Source of the DNA: Cadophora sp. MPI-SDFR-AT-0126
Taxonomy: Eukaryota > Ascomycota > Leotiomycetes > Helotiales > Ploettnerulaceae
Length of the DNA: 64,000 nucleotides
Direction: 5' to 3'
NCBI GenBank assembly: GCA_020747065.1
Contig: JAGMVK010000001.1
Coordinates: 1,364,001 to 1,428,000, forward strand
The notes under the pieces were generated by a model. The model saw only the letters and a list, made by a program, of their open reading frames with translations. It had not been told where the DNA came from and made no database searches. A program made the position numbers and the translations under genes. Shown here piece after piece: positions 46,892 through 56,730 of the stretch. The first letter of the stretch is position 1; each line of letters begins with the position of its first letter.

Positions 46892-48256
46892 ATCTGATGG
46901 TATAGATATGTGGGAGGAATGGATGGGGATTTTGGAGGTCCGTAGGTTGTAGAGACTCTTGGTCGTTCGGATGTGGTTGTGGTCACTTCGGTTGTTTACC
47001 TTTGGGTCCACTAGCGCGGTTGCTACGGGGGCTGGCATTATCAAGATTTCGATAACGGAATCACGGATCACAAATTGGAGCAATTTTCACCTGTCCAAAG
47101 GGGCGTACAATTCTATATATATCTAATTCTTTTCGTATTTTGCATAGCTTTGGTCTTCAATCATGATTACATATTGGTGTGTATAGTTTTGACATCCTAC
47201 TCAAACCCTTCATGCGAACACAGTTCATGCACTCTGCCGAAGACAGGCATTCGAGAGGAGCCGCATTTATCCTGTTGCATCTCCATTACGACATTTCGTG
47301 AGACGGTAGGCAAAGGATTGGAAAGCTTGGTTGCTAGGGAAAGTGAAGGTTTTGCTCGGAAAACTGTATGCGTAGGATACGATGACTTGGCCCAAGGGTT
47401 GCATATCAAGAAAGGAGTTGGAGTGTTTGATGATATATGGTAACAAGAAGCAGCTCCACTTTCATACTTACATCCATAAAATGATATCGATCACGGAATC
47501 GATGCTCGAGGAAATAATCCGCTTGGATGAACATGGCTGCCATGAGCCAACTGGTGCATCGTCCATTGATCACCGTGGCGACTACCAAGGAGTTGGTTCG
47601 CAAAAGCTTTACGCTTGGATGTCATCAATAATGGCGCGTAATTGGGAGAAACACTCAACAAATGCCACGCTTGACTTGAAATAAAAGAAAAGAGCGATTC
47701 AAAGCTTCCAGATATGTATTCGTTATGCAAAATCATAAACCAAGATGCAAAGAGTTTTTCCGGATTTGTTTTGAATGCTTGCTCCTCTTTTCCGCTCACC
47801 CTTTCCAGCCTGGCTGGCCGAGAGATTGACCCGATCCACCACCTGCAAGGACTGACCGAAAGCAAGAAGTTGAAGCAGTGCACGTAAATCAGAAACAACA
47901 CAAAAAAGATGAGCCCAAATCGTGCAATGATCGATCTGTTTGTTATCTACTTAGATATCTTTTCAAAGATTATATGCATTTAGAAACAAGAGAAGACGAG
48001 AACGGCGTCTGAGATATTTATCAACAGCTCGCCTCGCTTCTTCCTCAGGCAGCATCGGCAAGAAACGGGTCTCTAGCGACACTAGCCCCGTCTCGCCTCT
48101 CTAATTTTTCAAGCTCTGTCCTCCTGGAACCCTTTCCCCGACCATAAATTCTCGAAGGTCAATCCTCCATCCGCATTCATCCTCTCATACCATTCTTTCC
48201 ACTCCATCCAACATCTCCCCTCAGTCCTTTGATCAGTCGATCTCCCAGTCTTCATC
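46892..48256. other. Intergenic between the coiled-coil gene and the ADP/ATP carrier
   Basis: About 1.4 kb containing two divergent promoters. No gene supported. The last 150 bases are strongly pyrimidine-rich on the plus strand, as expected upstream of a highly expressed gene. Confidence 0.45.
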
Positions 48257-49830
48257 ATGAGCAACGAACCCCCAAAGAAGGAGTCCGTCATGGGCGTGTA
48301 AGTTTCATCCTGTTCTCTTTTCCCCTTCGACGTCAACTCCGGGTCAATTGGCAGCGCGACCAGCATCCATCGAGACATCGTTTGACATCGCCATGCGTCC
48401 TCAACTGAGCTCAATTGGTGTCGGACAGTGGTATACAGATGTGCTGGGTACTCTGCTGTTGTCCTGCGAGCTTGGTCGTCGCTCAATGGCCTGGGGTCGA
48501 ATTTTCGATACGACGCCAATCATCATCTACGAGCCCAAACTGACCTCTCCTTCAACAGTCCTCCCTTCGTTATCGATTTCTTGAGTACGTTCACCTCCCC
48601 GAGCCGGAATAATCATTATCGCCATTGATTCGATGGTCGATGCTGGATTTACGTGTGCTGGCTGGAATGACTTCAAGGATATCAACTAACCTGCGATAAC
48701 AGTGGGTGGTGTCTCCGCCGCCGTCTCGAAGACTGCTGCTGCTCCTATCGAGCGTGTTAAGCTGTTGATCCAGAACCAGGTACGTTCGCATTTGTTATGA
48801 TCTCCCAGCCCAAATATCTACATCTTTGCCGGATATCCGTTTCGGGCCGTGCAGAGACGGTGCCAAGAAATCGAAAAACAAATCTTTTGCCCGTCGATCT
48901 CTGCATGTATTTCTTTACACAACCCCATCTATACAGATATTCGACAATGTAGCTTGCGCAGTGACTAATTCAATCTTTTACAGGATGAGATGTTGAAGAC
49001 TGGCCGTCTTGACCGCAAGTACGATGGTATCGTCGAGTGCTTCAAGCGTACCACCGCACAGGAAGGTGTTGCTTCTCTATGGAGAGGAAACACTGCCAAT
49101 GTCATCCGTTATTTCCCAACACAAGCCCTCAACTTCGCGTTCCGTGACACCTACAAGTCAATGTTCGCTTTCAAGAAGGAGCGTGATGGATATGCTAAGT
49201 GGATGGCTGGTAACTTGGCTTCCGGTGGTGTAAGTTTCCCCCAGTTTTCTTCTGCCAAACATAGCTAATATTTGATAGGCTGCCGGTGCCACTTCCCTCC
49301 TCTTCGTCTACTCCCTTGATTACGCCCGTACCCGTCTTGCCAACGACAACAAGAACGCTAAGACCGGTGGCGAGCGTCAATTCAACGGCCTGGTAGATGT
49401 CTACAAGAAGACCCTCGCTTCCGATGGTATCGCCGGTCTCTACCGTGGTTTCGGTCCATCTGTCGCTGGTATCGTCGTTTACCGTGGTCTCTACTTCGGA
49501 ATGTACGATTCCATCAAGCCTGTCCTTCTCGTCGGCCCTCTCGAGGGTAACTTCCTTGCATCTTTCCTTCTCGGATGGACCGTCACCACTGGTGCCGGTA
49601 TCGCTTCCTACCCCCTCGACACCATTCGTCGTCGTATGATGATGACTTCTGGTGAGGCCGTCAAGTACAAGTCTTCCCTCGATGCTGGTCGCCAGATTAT
49701 CGCCAAGGAGGGCTTCAAGTCTCTCTTCAAGGGTGCTGGTGCCAACATTCTCCGTGGTGTTGCCGGTGCCGGTGTCTTGTCCATCTACGATCAAATGCAG
49801 GTCCTGATGTTCGGAAAGGCCTTCAAGTAG
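48257..49830 (+). CDS. aac: Mitochondrial ADP/ATP carrier
   Basis: Five exons, 48257-48297, 48559-48584 (26-nt micro-exon), 48703-48779, 48984-49229 and 49279-49830, give 313 aa, the family's usual length. Three mitochondrial carrier repeats are visible: [24 protein letters not shown] and [21 protein letters not shown] is the diagnostic ADP/ATP carrier signature. The protein exchanges cytosolic ADP for matrix ATP across the inner membrane. The first intron (261 nt) is long for this window; early introns of this kind are frequent in highly expressed fungal genes. Codon use is strongly biased to C- and T-ending codons (GTC, ATC, CTC, GGT), fitting high expression. Confidence 0.96.
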
Positions 49831-51574
49831 AGGATGAAAATTGTAGTATAGACTGGTTCTGGGGTGTGGTGGAAGCTGGTAATGGAGCGGAAGTTGTTGA
49901 CGGGTGGTAGTTGAGAAGGTGTTGCGGCAGGCGGAAGTTGTTACAGACATCCATTGCTATGGTGTTGAGCAACTCGCGGTGATCTGGGTTGGGTTACCCT
50001 AATCACTGCTGTACTTTATTACCAAGGCAATTTTCTCTGTTTTCCTCTGACTTGCTGGTCTTCATCTTCGTTGGGATCCTTCTTTGTTCATCGGTCTTTT
50101 ACGCATGCATGGTCAATAGATTCTGAAGGGGGCGGGGTGGTACAAAATCGAATGGAAACATTCACTCTATCTCGACGTCTCTTCGCAAGTGATACAATGG
50201 TGTCAAACCTCCCGAATGCATTCTCAAGTGAGAATTCCCCATGCTACCTGATGTCGCCAAACGCATGACTACGCTTATTGGCATACGAAATGCAGCTCAC
50301 TAGGTTGAATTCCTCTTTTGCTCTGCTTGTTCAGAAGAGCTTGGCGGCAATCATGGCTGCTGTCCATTTTTTTCTCATGCCTATATTATTAACGCTTCTC
50401 TCCTGGTGGCCAGGGTCTGAAAGCAAATGGTCATCGGGTTGTAAGAACTCAAGCATGTATCGTTCATGCATATTCGCGAAGTGAAGAGGATATTTGCCTC
50501 AAATATGGAGACGGCTCATGGAACAAGAGTGTTATCACATTTATATTGTTTTTACCTGCATCTTTGGTATACCTCGAAGTAGGTTATCGGCTGACGAAGG
50601 TGGCAGCTATACGGGGATCTAGTGGACGGAAACAGCACTCGGAATTGATCAAATTCTTGCTCTGTTTCTTTCGGTAGCCTGTGTTCCTGATGCTTTCGAT
50701 TCTTTGTATCAGAAGTCGCACCCTGCTAAATTACTTTGGTGTGCTGACATCCCCCATCTTCTACCTATCGAGGATTAAAATTTTGCGAGGAAGTACCTCG
50801 AGCCATAATGGATTCGAACGGACGCGAAGTACAGGTTCACTTAGCTCTGATATGTATATGGCAAGTTTTGGGTGCTATAACTTAAAATATCATTTGAATC
50901 CTCCCCCATGGTACTTGTCAATTTGTGAACCATCAGTTGCTTCCATAGGCCAGCTTTGAGACGCTTTACAGTCCTTTTAGTGAAGGTCAGCCTCGGCTGG
51001 AAAGTCATTACAATACATGCTAGCTTGAACTTCATGATAGCCTAGCCTCTGTTGGCTCGGACTGACTCGTTCGTTCCTTCCCTCTCAAGAAGTTGATAGG
51101 TCTAGTCATGGCTTCCTAGCGCCTGCTTGTTTGGATGTGAATTTCAAGTAGAGCAGCCTCACAATCTTAAAAACTTCGAATCACCTTCGAACTTCTCCAT
51201 GCGCAGATCTTTCGTATTCATTCCGCCACCTACAGTGAACACTATCCCCCCACTTCTCTCCTTCAGTCACAAAGGCAACTCAACTTCTTCTGATCCCCAC
51301 TGTTCATATCAACAAAAGCCATTGGTACGTTTGATTCTCTTCAATCTCCCTCGACAGGACTTAACTGTCTGTTGAAGTGGTTGAGCTCAGCTTTATGTTA
51401 GATCGCAAAGCTACATTTCTTCAACTTCACCACACATCTTTCATCACCTTCCTTCACCTCCCTTGAAGCACGCTTTTAGCTAAGCCTTCGCAAAGTTGTG
51501 GCCTCATCTGACAGCTTTATCCTGAGCAGTTCACCGTCAACAACTTCCCCACAAGTCTCCAGACCGGTGTCACG
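49831..51574. other. Intergenic between the ADP/ATP carrier and the first orphan paralogue
   Basis: About 1.7 kb with no gene supported. A TTCGAATCC-like element on the minus strand near 50811 does not fold as a tRNA. The end is rich in CTTCAC/CTTCA blocks, probably a leader. Confidence 0.4.
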
Positions 51575-53092
51575 ATGACCTCCTTGGCCCACTCATCTCG
51601 CTCATCCAAAGCTGGCCCTTTGCCTCAACAGATCAAGGATTTGGCTTTCAACCTCAGTGGCTGGGCCATGGAAGATGGGCTGGCCAACAAGGGAGCTCAT
51701 GTGGTAATCACTGCCGGAGCACGTCCCAGCATTGGTGAAACCTGGTACAGTAGAGTAATCGAAGTCGGCAATGGTCCAATCAATTCCGATCACGAGGTGT
51801 TCAATTCGGCACCGGAGTTCTCACCAGCTGAAATAGCACAACCAACTCCGACCAACAGAAGATACCTTGTGGTGGGCTACACAACTCGATCCGTACACGA
51901 GACTGAGCACCTGAAGATAAACAAAGACTATGGGCTTACTCGGCTCAAGTTGATTGGCACAGTTCGCCCTAGCAATGTCATCGCATGGGACAAAGCTGCT
52001 CCGCCAGTCATGGTTGTTGTTCCATTACCATTTCCGGTAAATGAATCGATCAGTTTCTGGGCACTACTGAAACCCCAGAATGGCCTGTGCAAGCCTTACA
52101 GGATCATGGAGAAGAACATTTTCTTCAGATGGGGCTACCGGTCTCTGGACAGCAATCTATCAAGATTCGAGGAGAGGAACTATGCTTGGAACAAGATCAT
52201 TATTGATACCGTCGAGAGATTTGTAGCTGAGGCTATTGAGAGCCTCAGAAAACGGGGAAATACGGGTCTCGTTGGTGATGGACTACTTGTCGACGAAGAT
52301 CCGAAGACTGCGCCATTAAGTTTCAGTCAAAGTGCTCGAAGGCCCCTAGTACAGAGGCTGCCACGAGGTCAAGTATCCGAAAGGCACAGTGATAAAGATA
52401 TCCGACGTGGAGATGCGACGGTTGGCTTCACAGATGCGGGATTTGATTTACACAAGAAGATACGTCAATCTTTGAAGGCGCAGTATAAATTCCGACTTCC
52501 CACAAACTATGGAGCGTCCACTTCAGCTAGTAATAGTACCACCCAAGATCCAATCAAGCCTGAACAGGAGCCGATCATACCAGAAATCGAAAAGATGGCA
52601 CGAGAGCTCCAGAAGGTTACCCAAGACCGTGTTGAGGCCGAGAAAAAGAAGCTTACAGAAGCCATCACCGTCCGGGAAGCAGACATTGCCTCTAGAGAAG
52701 CTACCATCAACAAGCAAAAAACCGAATTGGATACAGATAAGGAGAATTTCGAACGGGATATCGAGATCCGAGCAGATTTAGTGGCAGGGCGAGAGAAGAC
52801 TGTCAAGGAACGAGAGGATAGTGTCCAAAAGCTAGAGCAGGAACAACAGAAGCTTCAGGAGACTCTGGCTGACCTAAAGGCAGAGCTGAATGAGAGACGA
52901 GCAAAGTTGTTAGCGGATGAGAAGAACGTACAGGATCGAGAGGCCGCTGTTGAGCAGAAGCAGATGCTTCTGGGCTCTAAGTTGGCTGATGTCGCGAGTT
53001 CTCTGCTGGTTATGCAGCAGGGTCTGAAGCGCAGTACAGAGTTTGACGATCGAGCGGAGGAAATGGCGAAGAAGCAACGCAGTGATATATGA
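51575..53092 (+). CDS. Orphan family protein A: conserved N-terminal domain plus coiled coil
   Basis: Single exon, 505 aa. Residues 1-225 form a globular-looking domain with IKDLAFNLSGWAMEDG (20-35), FSPAEIA (82-88), RYLVVGYTTRS (96-106), SNVIAW (133-138), KPQNGLCKPYRI (166-177) and NIFFRWGYRS (181-190). These blocks recur in the same order in the convergent gene at 55293-53947. Residues about 340-480 are a long charged coiled coil with repeating AREAT/VQDREAAVEQ-type units, and the C-terminus is basic (MAKKQRSDI), a possible nuclear signal. No known domain recognised. The absence of introns and the local duplicate suggest a young or fast-evolving family. Confidence 0.7.
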   Translation: MTSLAHSSRSSKAGPLPQQIKDLAFNLSGWAMEDGLANKGAHVVITAGARPSIGETWYSRVIEVGNGPINSDHEVFNSAPEFSPAEIAQPTPTNRRYLVVGYTTRSVHETEHLKINKDYGLTRLKLIGTVRPSNVIAWDKAAPPVMVVVPLPFPVNESISFWALLKPQNGLCKPYRIMEKNIFFRWGYRSLDSNLSRFEERNYAWNKIIIDTVERFVAEAIESLRKRGNTGLVGDGLLVDEDPKTAPLSFSQSARRPLVQRLPRGQVSERHSDKDIRRGDATVGFTDAGFDLHKKIRQSLKAQYKFRLPTNYGASTSASNSTTQDPIKPEQEPIIPEIEKMARELQKVTQDRVEAEKKKLTEAITVREADIASREATINKQKTELDTDKENFERDIEIRADLVAGREKTVKEREDSVQKLEQEQQKLQETLADLKAELNERRAKLLADEKNVQDREAAVEQKQMLLGSKLADVASSLLVMQQGLKRSTEFDDRAEEMAKKQRSDI

Positions 53093-53668
53093 ACAGACTT
53101 ATTGGGGAACTCACCAAGGACGATTCGAGATTTAGTGGGAAAGGGGTACATATGGTGTATGTTCGGAATTTCCATGGGGACTCGAGAAGCTATTTACACG
53201 AGAGATTCGGGGACAGTGGATGATATCGCGCACACTTGCTAAAATTCTCGACCGCTGGCGAGAACAGTATCTTAGAAGCTGATACAACGGATAATTTAAG
53301 CAAACTAAATAGCACTTAACATCTCTCAACACGGTGTGACTGCTGAAGGACCGAACGCCTCTAGCACCTCAATTTTCATGCCATTACTTGCGACGACTTC
53401 CTATGAAGTTACGTTAATAGCTTACCATTCCACCAGAATCGGATTATATAGTGCTCAAAGATGTTACTCTGCATGCTTTTCCTATTATAATCTGAATATA
53501 AAAGCCGAGTTCCAAAAGAAGCAGAATTCAGCATGTGCAGTGATGGAATTGCGAGTCGGTTGCGTTAAGAGAGCCCCTGATGGTCAAAAGTCACGCTTCA
53601 TGGTGGACCACAGTACACAGAGCATCTAATATGATGTCTGGGACTAGAAATTGAAATCAATCTTTCCA
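53093..53668. other. Spacer between the two orphan paralogues
   Basis: The stop of gene A (TGA, 53090-53092) overlaps an ATG (53088) that opens 43 codons in another frame; probably chance. No other feature supported. Confidence 0.35.
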
Positions 53669-54000
53669 TTACTGTCCGATATAGATCGATGATAAGTGGT
53701 TCTTAACGAATTTGTGCATGCCCTCCGCTCTGAGATATGCATCACTCATTGAATTCCTCTTTGTGAGGAGGACCTCCCTTCCGCAATTTTCGTCTCCTAT
53801 TGGAAGGTCATGGTTTACTTGAGCACGTTTGAACCGAGGTCGTGTCTGTAAATGATAGTGACGCCCATTTTTAACCCAAACGTCCGCCTCGATTTTGATT
53901 GATGATGTCGTTGTACACCGTACAGGATATTCTGGGTCATCTCCGTTCAGTCTCTTGAGTAGTTCTGACAACCAGAGTACACCCTCCCAGCCTCTTGCTC
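53669..54000 (-). pseudogene. Open coding-like segment after orphan gene B
   Basis: A minus-strand frame that overlaps the end of gene B and runs to a TAA at 53669 reads as protein (SELLKRLNGDDPEYPVRC, IKIEADVWVKNGRHYHLQTR) for about 105 codons but has no ATG until residue 75 or so. It is offset in frame from gene B. It may be an exon reached by an unrecognised splice from gene B, or the remnant of another gene. No domain recognised. Confidence 0.25.
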
Positions 54001-55293
54001 CAAGTCATCATCACTCTCTCGAGGTCTCTTGACGCCTTTTGCGAAAGGGTCATATGTCGCTACCTTCGCTTTATCAAGAGAGACCTCCATCTTTTTGATC
54101 AACTCGGATTTCCGTTGACTAGGGACGTTTTGATGGATATTCAACCCATCCTTTCTAGTGTCGGGAGGAATTGCTTCTTGTACACCAGCCTCAATCCTTT
54201 GTTCCTGAAGAGCCTTTTCTCTGAAGTCCAGCTGAATCCTTCGCGCTTCAAGAGCTGACTCTTTGACAGCAAGTTCGCTTTCCCGTTCCTCGAGAAGTTG
54301 AGCTTTTCGAAGAAGTAGTCGGACTTGCAATTTTCTTGCGAGGCCCCAATCAATTGGAATGTCCGGACGTCGTCCAGAAAATGTCAAGTCTTTGAGAGGG
54401 GAAACCTGCCTTGTGTCTGATAGTGAGGGCAGAGTTGTTGTTTTCTCTTCGGTTAGGGCCCGTGCGATCGAGGAATTTGACGGTGCCTCAGCCATGGCGT
54501 TGCCCTCGATCTCTTGCAATGTACTTTCATCTTGTGAGAGACTCGTAAGACCGGAGACCAGCTCTGTTTCCTCAGTCGAACTGCAAGTCCCCTTTCCTCG
54601 CTCTTCTGGCTCTTCCCCTCCTCCCTCAACGCTAACCGTCTCCATCTCAGCCATCGAGCTGCCCACCATCCCTATGTCAGGGCTCCTGAGCTTCGAGATC
54701 GCATCACTAATCCTCATCGACCAGGCACGTCGTCTCCTATTTGTTGTCGTCTCCGTAGACCGGAACTCCGCACGGAAAAATACCTTGTCCTGGCGAATGA
54801 TGTAAGGCGTACACAGGCCATTCTTCGGCTCCATCAGAGCGAAGAACTTGAGATAATTGCGCTCAACGCAGGCCATTGGTGTGACAATAAGAACAGGAAT
54901 GGCCTCCTCTTTCCACGGTATCACGTTGCATGGTGGCCTAGAACCGACAGGTTCGAGCTCACCGGATTTGTACGCGAGATTATGATGGTCGTGCTTGCTG
55001 TCTATTGACCGCAATGCGTAACCGACTATGAGATACTGCACTGTGTGATCTGAAGAAGGAGCGATCTCAGCAGCTGTAAATGACTGAGTTGACCTAAACA
55101 GAGAAGCTGACGTTGTCTTGGAATTGTTGATCGTTTGGATGAGACGGAGGTATGAACTAGATGGACATCTTGCGTTGATTATCGAACCTCTTTCTTCGCC
55201 CACCATCTTATCCTCCAGTGCCCAGCCATCTACATTAAAGGCGAGGTCGCTGATTTGCGTTGTCTCAGTGTGGGACTTGCCTTTGGAAGCCAT
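53947..55293 (-). CDS. Orphan family protein B: paralogue of A
   Basis: Single exon, 448 aa. The N-terminal 210 residues repeat the blocks of protein A: ISDLAFNVDGWALEDK (14-29), FTAAEIA (72-78), QYLIVGYALRS (86-96), CNVIPW (122-127), EPKNGLCTPYII (155-166) and KVFFRAEFRS (170-179). The C-terminal half has a shorter coiled coil (LLEERESELAVKESALEARR, RIQLDFREKALQEQ) and a basic patch GVKRPRESDDD that parallels GLKRSTEFDDR in A. The two genes point at each other with 854 bp between stops, the layout of an inverted duplication. The conserved terminus argues that the frame shown is real to its end. Function unknown. Confidence 0.7.
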   Translation of the reverse strand: MASKGKSHTETTQISDLAFNVDGWALEDKMVGEERGSIINARCPSSSYLRLIQTINNSKTTSASLFRSTQSFTAAEIAPSSDHTVQYLIVGYALRSIDSKHDHHNLAYKSGELEPVGSRPPCNVIPWKEEAIPVLIVTPMACVERNYLKFFALMEPKNGLCTPYIIRQDKVFFRAEFRSTETTTNRRRRAWSMRISDAISKLRSPDIGMVGSSMAEMETVSVEGGGEEPEERGKGTCSSTEETELVSGLTSLSQDESTLQEIEGNAMAEAPSNSSIARALTEEKTTTLPSLSDTRQVSPLKDLTFSGRRPDIPIDWGLARKLQVRLLLRKAQLLEERESELAVKESALEARRIQLDFREKALQEQRIEAGVQEAIPPDTRKDGLNIHQNVPSQRKSELIKKMEVSLDKAKVATYDPFAKGVKRPRESDDDLEQEAGRVYSGCQNYSRD

Positions 55294-55879
55294 TGCAACG
55301 AGCGCCGAGCGCTTATTCTGAGATCGTGACTTGAGGTGAGCAAGACGACTGATTTGAACGTCAAGAAGCTGACTGTCTCGAGCTGTCCAGAAGATTTGTC
55401 TGAGGTTGATTCAGATGTCGTAATGACTTTGCGGACATGAAGCAGTATGATGCTCAAAATTGGACTGTGGCTTCTGTGAAGCTCGCAGGATGAGTCCTCC
55501 GAGGCATGAGCTTTGGGAAAAGTCTCACAGTACGAGCGTTTGATATTGAGATGATTGGTATGGATTTTACTTCCATGTGTGTTGTCAACGTAGTGAGAAA
55601 TGTGACTGAGGTTGCAAGTTTCGCGGAAGGCGTAAAGCTGATGGACAAGTTGTCAATTGGCGATACAATTAATCGTCGACCGATTTCCTAGATATCTATT
55701 AATATGTAGCCTTTTGATGTCAAATTATAGTCTTTGAGGTTCTTGGACTGACGGAACCTGCGTACCTTCGAGCTCGACACGCTTGTGAAAGAATGATGAA
55801 GCGCCGGAAAATCGCGGAAAGTCTTCTAGCTCAGGATGAAGGGACTGAAAGCGCAATTTGGACTGCCCCTCTCCGGTAT
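55294..55879. other. Intergenic upstream of orphan gene B
   Basis: Contains the promoter of gene B and the 3' side of the small two-exon gene. No other feature supported. Confidence 0.4.
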
Positions 55880-56332
55880 TCAAGTAACGACGTCACTGAT
55901 GCTGGAAGACTTGCATGTGCTATTAAATGAAGAAAGATAGACAGCAATGTCGTGCGAGCTCCGAACACAATCGTCTGGAATTCGTGGAATGCACCTTCCC
56001 AAAGAGATTAGGACTTGTTCCGTCGACACAACTCGGCGAGCATCGAAGATGTTATTGAGCGTCCAATGAACCCATTTAAATTTGGTATTTGAATGGTTCC
56101 GGTAAGATTCTGGAAGTACGTTTCGGCAAACCGTCCCTTATCACCACCTCTTACTTCTAAAGCGAATGTCAATAAATCGGACTGGCTCATCTCCTGGCCC
56201 AGAAAGTACAAACCTCAAGTCAATTGTTGAACATCTGACTGTAGTCTTAATTCTCCTAGTCTCTACGGTGATTTTCGAAAGCCAGAATGAAGGGTAATCC
56301 CCTGGACGCGTGGTGGTCTTTCGCTTGCTCAT
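55880..56332 (-). CDS. Small two-exon orphan protein
   Basis: Exon 1 is 56332-56155, the intron is 45 nt with a GTAAGA donor and TTCCAG acceptor, and exon 2 is 56109-55880, giving 135 aa. Each exon alone stops early or is out of frame, but joined they read as one ordinary basic protein: PGDYPSFWLSKITVETRR, SGPGDEPVRFIDIRFRSK, then across the junction SYRNHSNTKFKWVHWTLNNI, FDARRVVSTEQVLISLGRCI. Five Cys are scattered. No signal peptide, membrane segment or known domain. It lies next to the orphan paralogue pair on the same strand as gene B. Real gene likely but unproven; a truncated relic of something larger is the alternative. Confidence 0.45.
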
Positions 56333-56730
56333 TTGCCTCCTAGTCCTTCGTCGATGAAAAGTCGCTTTCCCTGTGTTTCAATACTCATGCTCAGGGCTCA
56401 ACATCTGAGGCAATCCATATTTGAAGAACAGAAATCTTCACCACGAACAGAGACATGAAGTAGAAAAACCGATATTAACATTTGTCGCCTCCTCGTCTAT
56501 AAACCAATCACAAGGCAAGCGCTCAAGTAAGTACAATTACACAATGCCCTATCTGTCAACTGTGTATTTTCATCCATTCAGATATCCAAGAACTCCCGCT
56601 ATATGTCGTCCCAAACCGCCAAAATGCGAAACACAAAAAATTGTAGACCAAGGGTATTTGAAGGGGAAGAATCTCGTCGCGCCTCGTTTCCGAGCTTCTT
56701 CGAGAGAAAAAGAAAAACCACGACCACAGA
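56333..56730. other. Intergenic, promoter of the small orphan and 3' end of the Kelch gene
   Basis: The plus-strand frame 56421-56756 begins at TTG and has no motif, so I do not call it. No other feature. Confidence 0.4.

Noticed and set aside
49195..49950. 251-codon open frame antisense to the ADP/ATP carrier
   Set aside because: It mirrors the biased codons of the carrier; composition is Thr/Gly-rich with no motif.
50805..50835. Minus-strand GTTCGAATCC, resembling a tRNA B box
   Set aside because: Flanking bases do not pair as a T stem and no cloverleaf is possible.
53088..53219. ATG overlapping the stop of orphan gene A (ATGA)
   Set aside because: Stop-start overlap matters in polycistronic systems, but nuclear fungal genes are monocistronic and the 43-codon frame has no motif.
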